Shown here one piece after another: positions 56,890 to 64,000 of a DNA stretch of 64,000 nucleotides. The translations under genes were made by a program, and so were the position numbers. This stretch comes from Acanthococcus lagerstroemiae (lineage: Eukaryota; Arthropoda; Insecta; Hemiptera; Eriococcidae), in NCBI GenBank assembly GCA_031841125.1, contig CM063109.1, forward strand, positions 23,903,321 through 23,967,320, written 5' to 3'. The stretch's first letter is position 1. The number at the start of each line of letters is the position of its first letter. A model generated the notes under the pieces. It worked only from the letters and a program-made list of their open reading frames with translations, was not told the DNA's origin and made no database searches.

Positions 56890-58600
56890 TTGTGTACATA
56901 CCTGCCCCCAGTGTCTAAACTGTAGGTAAATTCTACGTATTTTATGATGTGGTTTTCACCGAATTGCCACTTGTGTCAATTCGGAGCAGGTAGTTGATTA
57001 CCATTGATACGTATATTTTATGTAAATGAGTATGTTTTGTGTTTTTTTTTCTTTCAATTCCAAATAGTTATGTTTTATTTTCAATGTTCTAATTATGTTC
57101 AGAGTTTCAGTACCTATTTGCATTTGTGGGCCTCAGTTGCGCGTTATAGAAAGCTTGGGAAGTTGTGTGGACTGAGGTTTGCGGAATTATATTGAGTTGA
57201 ATTACAAGAAACTTGGTGCAATTGAAAGGAACAAGTCTGCCGTACAAATTGAGAGTGTGACCAAACATGATGAAAAATGTCCTGGAAAAGAAATTTGAAT
57301 CTGCGTGTTCTTCTGATAGCTTTCTTGGACATCGCTGAATAATTATAGTCACACTTTCAGTTTGAACGGCAGAAATGATTGGTGAAGTCTGTGCTGAATG
57401 TTTCATGAACGTAAGTGGCAGGTGACCTTTACAAGTTTGCTGATTCATACTTCCAGAGGAAATGCTCCTTAGTTTAGAAATGAAAGCAGGGCCCAAGTAG
57501 CATGTAAATCTCTAGGGTGACACATCCGGTTCTAGGGGTGAAAAAAGGCCGTATGTTCATTAATTTTAGATCCCTTCCAAACACGTGTGCGACACAGCTC
57601 TTCAAACCTCCACTCTAAAGCAATTTTTACGATTAGGTATTAAAGTATAGAGTACTCTGGTGGATTGTAAAGGTTTTGAAGAGCACATATTTTCAAGAAG
57701 ATTCTATCGTAGTACACGAGTGAATTACTCAAGATCTTCTTGAAAATAGCTCGTCAGAAATTCAGTGTAATGTAGGGATCTGCCTTTAAATTGGTTGCGA
57801 ATCCACCAACAAGCCGACTGTTTTCCTTTTTATAAGCCCCCGTTCGTTTAATGACTGGTGTAAGGAGCTTCACCGAAAACAAAAATCCCAAGACTGATAA
57901 TCTTGTAGACAAACAATGAAGTCCAAAGTCGAAATGAACGTAAACTTTTGTTTTTGTATTTCTTGAAAACCCAGTCTGATAACCTGTTTGATGGTGGATC
58001 TCCTTTTATTCTTTTGACGGGTAACATTCAAAAGATAGATTCAGTCGGCCAATTCCGGTGAACTTTGTCGATCTGTTTCAAGTGATTCATTCGCTCCGGT
58101 TTTTTGCTGCTGGATGAAGGATACGTGCCTTTTAAAACAAGCTTGTATTAGCAATTATTCTCGTGACTAGAACTAGTTTTTCTACTTTTCTGGTTTAAGT
58201 TTTCGAAGCTGTATAATTTTGTGTAATAAGATTACAAACTGCATTCGTAATTTACATCACGCGCAGAATCTGAATAAGATGAATATTTTGTGCCAAAGAA
58301 AGATATGTCACGTTTTTTCAATAAGAAAGCCTTAATTTTATGATATAAAGGAGGGTGAAAATCTGTGATATTTCTCTTAGTGTTGAATGATTTTTTGATT
58401 CTACTGCGCTTCGTTATTGGTACTGAGTAACTTCGTATTACTTGTTTTGCATTTACAGCGGCGCGGTAACTTCGAATTTGATTTCTCATCGATTTTTCGA
58501 AAATGGCATGTGTCTCATTTTACATAACGTATTTTACTGTGTAAATATCCAATTCATCTTGCCCAAGCCGAGTGTTGTGTAATTTTATTTGTATATAGTT
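56890..58600 (+). other. Probable Mfsd10 3' UTR and flank, no coding gene seen
   Basis: Less repetitive than the DNA further on. No clear AATAAA was found close to the stop; ATTAAA occurs near 57639. A 15 bp perfect inverted repeat lies at 57689-57748. The minus-strand 129-codon ORF at 57107-57496 shows no family motif. Confidence 0.35.
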
Positions 58601-61480
58601 TTTTTTTCTCTCTCTCATTTTAATTATAGATGTTACGAGTACAAATTTTAAAAATTGTACTGCGAATCGTGTGTGTTTATAGTTTTTTAAGGTTTTTATA
58701 AAATGTATTACAAGTTTTAGAAGATATACTAGCGTCGGAGTCTAGTACTTGACAAACCACTTTTTTGTAAATTATAAGGATAAGTACATACCGTAGTGGT
58801 GGTAAATTACTCCGAGTGAATCTAAAGTAAGCTTGTTGGCGTATGTCAATGAAAATGCGACATAATGGCATGTAAATAATGGCATATTCAACACTTAAAA
58901 TTAGTTGCAGCCAATTTTTTTTTAAAACTTACTCTTAAAATTACGTTTACGGTTTGAAAAGCAGCTACCCCAAAATCACTTCTCAATTCAAAAGTTAATG
59001 AATGATTAATGTACGTTTAGTCTTCTTTTAAACAAAATCAGAAAAAAGGACCTAAACCTACGTTATGTTTCGATCCTTTTTTCGTGGTACTGTGGTGTTC
59101 GTGTTTTCTATTGTTGTGCTGAGTGTTTCGATTAAAGAGATATAATTCTATATCTCTTTGTTTTCGACAGTCGGCATGCATCTAGCATGTGATTTTGACG
59201 TAGGTGTAAACAGAATGTCTGGGAAAAGAGCCCTTTAATTCATCATAATTGGGGACTCTTTTTCAAGACTTGAAAGTTAAATACGGCAAAATTGCACAAC
59301 ACGGCAGAGATGGAAAAGATGTCATTGAATGATAGCTTCTGGCGAGTACATGAGAACATCCAGTGACAGAATGTCTCTGACTTCAAAATATTGAAGGGGC
59401 AACTTTTTTTTTTTTTTTTTTTTTTTTAGTTTAGTTGCGGAATATGAAAATGTTAATTTCGAGACTATTGCCTGTCTCATTAATTGAATGAACTTTGATG
59501 ACACGTGGTTGTCTTCGTATAACTGCATGGATTATTGAAAACTATATAACTAGTCGAAATTGCTACCACTGCCGTAAAATAGACTGATAGCGTGGGGATG
59601 TTCAGTCTTAAATTTTCTGGAAGTTAGGGGTAACTGGAAACATTCAGAGATTAATCAATAAGGAGAGAGGAAGGGGAACAAAATCTTCCTTTTTCAGATT
59701 TCTCCGACTTACGAAAATTTTTGAAATCAACCGGCGAAAGTTGGAAGTTCTCATTTTTGAAATTTAGCTGCCGATAATCCGACAGTTCTTTGCTACCCTC
59801 CCTTGGTATGTTCCTGACTGATAATGTTTCGTAGAAATTAAGTTACAGCCAACAATATCCTGGAATATAAAATGCTGAGTAAGCACGATAATTCCTGGAA
59901 GTATTCTCAGACAGAAGATGAGGCTAAAACGAGAATATTTTCTGGGGAAGGTTGTGCTCGAGCATTTTTCAACCTTAGATTCATCATTTAGCACACTCAC
60001 AGATAAGGAACTGCAACGTTCCGAAAATACTATTCACGGTATCAAGAAAAGTTACCCGTTCGATATTTCGAGATAGGCAGTATGTTCATTAACAAAGTTC
60101 GATTATGCTCATTAAAAGCTATCCTCCAACGATATCTTTTTACAGTAATGTATCGGTGGTAGAGTTAATTGAAGAAAGTTGGCATTTTCTTGTAAAATAA
60201 TTTTAGTTATTTTCTGATTGGTCTTTTATTCTTTGCATTTAGAAGATATTTTTATTTTACTATACACGTGAAAGTAAATCAACGTGCTACGCTTCCTCCT
60301 TAATTATAATTTGAATACCTAATAACCTTGAGTCATGCGCAGTTCTAAGCTGTATATCGAAAACTTGCAAGTTGAAGGGTCTTTTACTCGACTCAAAGTA
60401 CAAAAATCTAACGCACCTTTTAATTTCCAAGTTTTCCAGCCCCAAATTTAGAAAAATCGATTTATCATTTCAGCTGGCTGCAAAACTTTACATTATTTAC
60501 GTTTGATCACAATTTTTTTTTTTCATATGTTTATCTTTCAAAACTTTCACTTTTTTATTTGTGGATATTATATAATGATAAAAATCAGAGTGTCCTACTA
60601 CATTCATCGATTTTATCTCAAATGTGTAGGATAGAGTTGGAAAATGTTCCTGTATTCTCGTACTATTTATTCGACCGGGGGAACTTCTTCGACTACCTTG
60701 CCCGTGTCACGATGACGGTAACTGATGACTCGAATAATTACCAAATTATTATATTGGGTGCCACTGTGCATTGTTCTCGAAGCCGGAATCAGTGTGGCCC
60801 GGAAGGGTGGAGTACACTTGGACTGAGAAGCATGCAGTAATTTAATCGTCTAGTTGTCTTATTTGTTGGCGGCCAGTGGTGCCCATTTTCAAAACAGATA
60901 TTTTACAAAAGAAAAGTGGCCTTTGAGAATCCGGCCTTATTTCTCAAGACTCGGTAGCAGTATCCCTGGTATCGGGCCTTTCAGATCCCGTACTTAAAAT
61001 TTTAAATTCTTGCTCGGGTAAAATCGAGAAGTCTCCAAAATTTTCGGTTCCTGATTTTAGATTCGGGTGAACATTTTATTTGTTGAAATCTCGATCTCGC
61101 ACTTTCTCCCTTGGTCTCTATTCTAAAACAGGGAAGGCTCGTATCTTCTGACCTATCGAGTTCTACGAACATTCCGATTCAAAGAAGTTGCTCTTGGTCG
61201 GTGCATTATTTTAATACTTAATGTAATTTATTGTCATCCCAAATAGAGATAATTGTTCTGGTTTTAAAAATATTTGTAAGTTTTAATTTCATTATTTATT
61301 CAAAGCGCTTGTGATTGTGAGCCGATTATACTTAAAAGTTATATTTTTTCTCTCAATTTGTTATCTCTTATGTAGAATACATGATATATTTTTCAACCAA
61401 ATAAATCGTCTATATTTTTGTGCTGGTTTTCTACCGTATAGGTACATGGTTCTGAGTATGGATATCGAAAAACTGATTTT
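58601..61480. other. Intergenic stretch, nothing recognised
   Basis: No coding exon with family motifs on either strand. A T run of about 25 lies near 59405. The ORF at 60559-60840 (93 codons) is motif-free. Confidence 0.4.
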
Positions 61481-61488
61481 CATTAGAC

Positions 61489-61683
61489 CAGGGCTGGTAA
61501 ACGAATTTTTTTTTTGGCTTTTTCGTTTCATTTTTCGATGCTCCAAATGTTTTTCTCCATTTCATTTTCCGTTTATCAATACCCCAAGTTTTTTCCGTTT
61601 CGTTTTTCGTTTACCGTTTCTTCATTTTTGCCCAAAATGTCCCGTTATTTCATTTTCGTTACCGTTACCGTTTACCAGCCCTT
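61489..61683. mobile_element. Non-autonomous hAT element, 195 bp
   Basis: Ends CAGGGCTGGTAAACG and CGTTTACCAGCCCTT are inverted, one mismatch at the last base. The exact 8 bp duplication CATTAGAC flanks it (61481-61488 and 61684-61691). The interior is a T-rich run of CGTTT/TTTCATTT words with no coding capacity. Confidence 0.88.
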
Positions 61684-61691
61684 CATTAGAC

Positions 61692-62544
61692 CTTAGTGCC
61701 TGAATGTAGCTCTTTGATTATTCTCGATGTTTCTTACATGTTTGCCGTAACACAACTATGCAGAATTGGAGGAAAATCATGCTAAAATTCGACATATGAA
61801 TTCGGAAGGGCGTGAGAATCAATTTGAAAACTAGCACCACGCCGAGACTCCACATTTGAGGTGAAACGTGTTGTAAAAATCAGAGTTAAAACTACAAATA
61901 TACAGGGTGTCTCTTTTGCAATGACCTCTCTTCCACCTGGTAAGTAGGAAACATAGCCCGACAATATGTAGATATGTTTGTATACTCTTACTTCTAAAGG
62001 GGCTGAATTATGGTCAAATTTTAAAAGGTTTTCGATCTTTTAAATTTTTTCTTCTTACGACTGGAGATAGACAGAAACGTAGTACCAGTAGGTAATAGTA
62101 AAGGGCAGTTGTGGTAACCAAAGGGGAAAAAAAGGTCGGAATCGGTTTAACAGGGTGTTCATAAAATCAATTGTAGTAGGTACAAATTATATCTGTCCCA
62201 TTTTTTCAATTTCCTATGAAACATTTTTTTAAGCTATCGTTTTTTTATTTGCAACAGATTGTACACTAAATTTCCCATATGAAAGGTCATTAGCAATTTT
62301 CTTGTATCTGGATTAGAATTGCTCAAAATGGAGTTCAAGATATCCCCCTCCCCCCGATAAGAATTATTACTCTTCAGCACAGATGTAGAGACTTTATGAA
62401 GATAATAATCATCTTCTTCAGCTACTTTGCCAGTTCACAGTGTTATATCGTTTACTCCCTCCTTCCATCTATTTACCCCATATTTGAAATTGAGGCTCAT
62501 ACCATGAGGGGGGGGGGGGTTCTAGTATTTTGTAAAGTTTAATA
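61692..62544. other. Intergenic stretch with two ACAGGGTGT words
   Basis: ACAGGGTGT at about 61902 and 62151, same orientation, resembles the termini of the 14640 element and may mark two mariner-type remnants. Otherwise nothing. Confidence 0.3.
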
Positions 62545-64000
62545 TTGTAGGAGACCTTCGGCGTCGGCGCTGGAGCTAATTACTCAATTTTTCGAAACGA
62601 ATTCAAATTCGTCGTCAAAATTGAGCTAGATTAATATTTTTGACCATTTTCCCATATTTTTCGAGCGTATCTCGAAACCGGAGCCTTAGGGCCCAAATTG
62701 AACACCGAATTCGAATTCAGCGTGAAAAATTGAGTTGAAAACAGTCCCTAATTCGAAATTCTTGATTTTTTCGAATTTTGAAAATTTCTCCATACTATAC
62801 ATCATTTCTTTGTTGGGACCAAAAAATTTTCGGAGAGCCTCGGCGTCGGGGCTGATGCTAATTACTCAATTCTTCAAGACGAATTCAAATCCGTCGTCAA
62901 GATTGAGCTAAAGTCATTTTTTGACCCAAATTGACCAAATTTTCGAGTGTATCTTGGAAACGGAGCGTCGCCGCCAAATTTGAATACCGAATTCGAACTC
63001 AGCGTGAAAAATTGAGTTAGAAGCAGTCTCTATGTCAAAATTTTTGGGTTTTCCGAATTTTGAAAATTTCTTCATATTTACTATGTCTTTTTAGGGCAAA
63101 AAATTTTTTGAGAGCTTCGGCGTGGGCGCTGGTGCTATTTACTCAATTTTTCGAAACAAATTCAAATCCGTCGTCAAAATTCAGCTAGAGTCATTTTTTT
63201 AACGATTTTCCCCTCTTTTTCAAGCCTATTTCGGAACCGAAAAGCCTCAGCGCCCAAATTGAACACCGAATTCAAATTCAGCGTGAAAAATGTAGTACTC
63301 CTTAATTCACAATTTGTGGTTTTTTCGAATTTTGAAAATTTCTCCATAGTATACATCATGCCTTTTTTGGGGCAAAAAAATTTTTGAAGAGCTTCGGCGT
63401 CGGCGCTGATGCTATTTACTCAATTTTTCAAAATGAATTCAAATCCGTCGTCAAAATTGAGCTAGAGTCATTTTTTGACCAGAATTGACCACTTTTTCGA
63501 GTGTATCTCAGAACCGAAGCTTCAGCGCCCAATTTGAACTCATCGTGAAAAATTGAGTTAAAAGCAGTCTTTAATTCGAAATTTTTGATTTTTTCGAATT
63601 TTGAACATTTCTCCATACTATACATCATGTTCATTTTTGGGGCAAAAAAATTTTCGGAGAGCTTCGGTGTCCGCGCTGGTGCTAATTACTCAAGTTTTCG
63701 AGACGAATTCAAATCCGTCGTCAAAATTGAGCAACAGTCATTTTTTAACCCAAATCGAGCAAATTTTTCGAGTCATCATCTTGGGAAAAAGAGCTCAGCG
63801 TCCGGACACCAATTTAGTTCCGTGAAACTGCACTCGATTTTGAACTCAGAATGATAAAAATTGAGTTGAAAACAGTCTTTAATTCGAAATTTTTGATTTT
63901 TTCGAATTTTTAAAATTTCTCCATACTATACATCATGTCTTTTTTGGTGCAAAATTTTTCGGAGAGCTGCGGCGTCGGCCCTGTTGCTAATTACTCAATT
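62545..64000. repeat. Tandem array, period about 0.27-0.30 kb, continuing past the window
   Basis: Landmark CTTCGGCGTCGGCGCTG recurs near 62556, 62839, 63115, 63392, 63661 and 63966. Each copy then has GCTAATTACTCAATTTTTCG, AATTCAAATCCGTCGTCAAA, TTTTTCGAG-GTATCT, AATTCAGCGTGAAAAATTGA, TCGAATTTTGAAAATTTCTC and a CATACTATACATCAT block. That gives five units and the start of a sixth. Confidence 0.92.

Noticed and set aside
57107..57496. 129-codon minus-strand ORF
   Set aside because: No recognisable motif and no splice partner; lies in the probable 3' UTR of Mfsd10.
61902..62165. Two ACAGGGTGT words as ends of one mariner element
   Set aside because: They point the same way rather than inward, so they cannot be the two ends of one element; at best two separate remnants.

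Overview
The window looks like nuclear DNA of an arthropod, most likely an insect. It is AT-rich, and its genes are split by GT-AG introns from 70 bp to 33 kb. The proteins are an insect-type CLIP-domain serine protease, a ZDHHC16-type palmitoyltransferase and an MFSD10-type transporter. Most of the rest is transposon debris: non-LTR retroelement fragments, hAT-like and other small inverted-repeat elements, and tandem repeats. I cannot name the species.

Layout. 1-3250: gene-free, with one nested inverted-repeat element. 3255-43991 (+): a snake/CLIPC-like serine protease of six recognisable coding exons. Its CLIP domain and a long Asn/Gly/Ser repeat linker lie in the first exon. A 33.2 kb intron full of repeats follows, then the catalytic exons at 37900-43991. 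45003-51229 (-): a complete eight-exon Zdhhc16 orthologue, tail to tail with the protease. 52028-56889 (+): a complete nine-exon Mfsd10 orthologue, head to head with Zdhhc16 across about 0.8 kb that probably holds both promoters. 56890-62540: probable 3' UTR, then repeat-bearing intergenic DNA. 62545-64000: a tandem array with a period of about 0.28 kb, running off the window.

I rebuilt the exon chains by reading frame, splice phase and conserved family motifs. In each chain every junction keeps frame. One Zdhhc16 intron only works as a GC-AG intron.

The three genes do not form a pathway. The protease is secreted and probably belongs to an extracellular cascade (Toll activation or melanisation type). 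Zdhhc16 is an endomembrane S-acyltransferase. Mfsd10 is a 12-helix transporter. I found no tRNA or rRNA gene, no CRISPR array, and nothing I would call a new biological system. The most informative observations are the protease linker, its Leu activation site, the GC-AG intron, the divergent promoter, and the nested transposons whose footprints are still readable.
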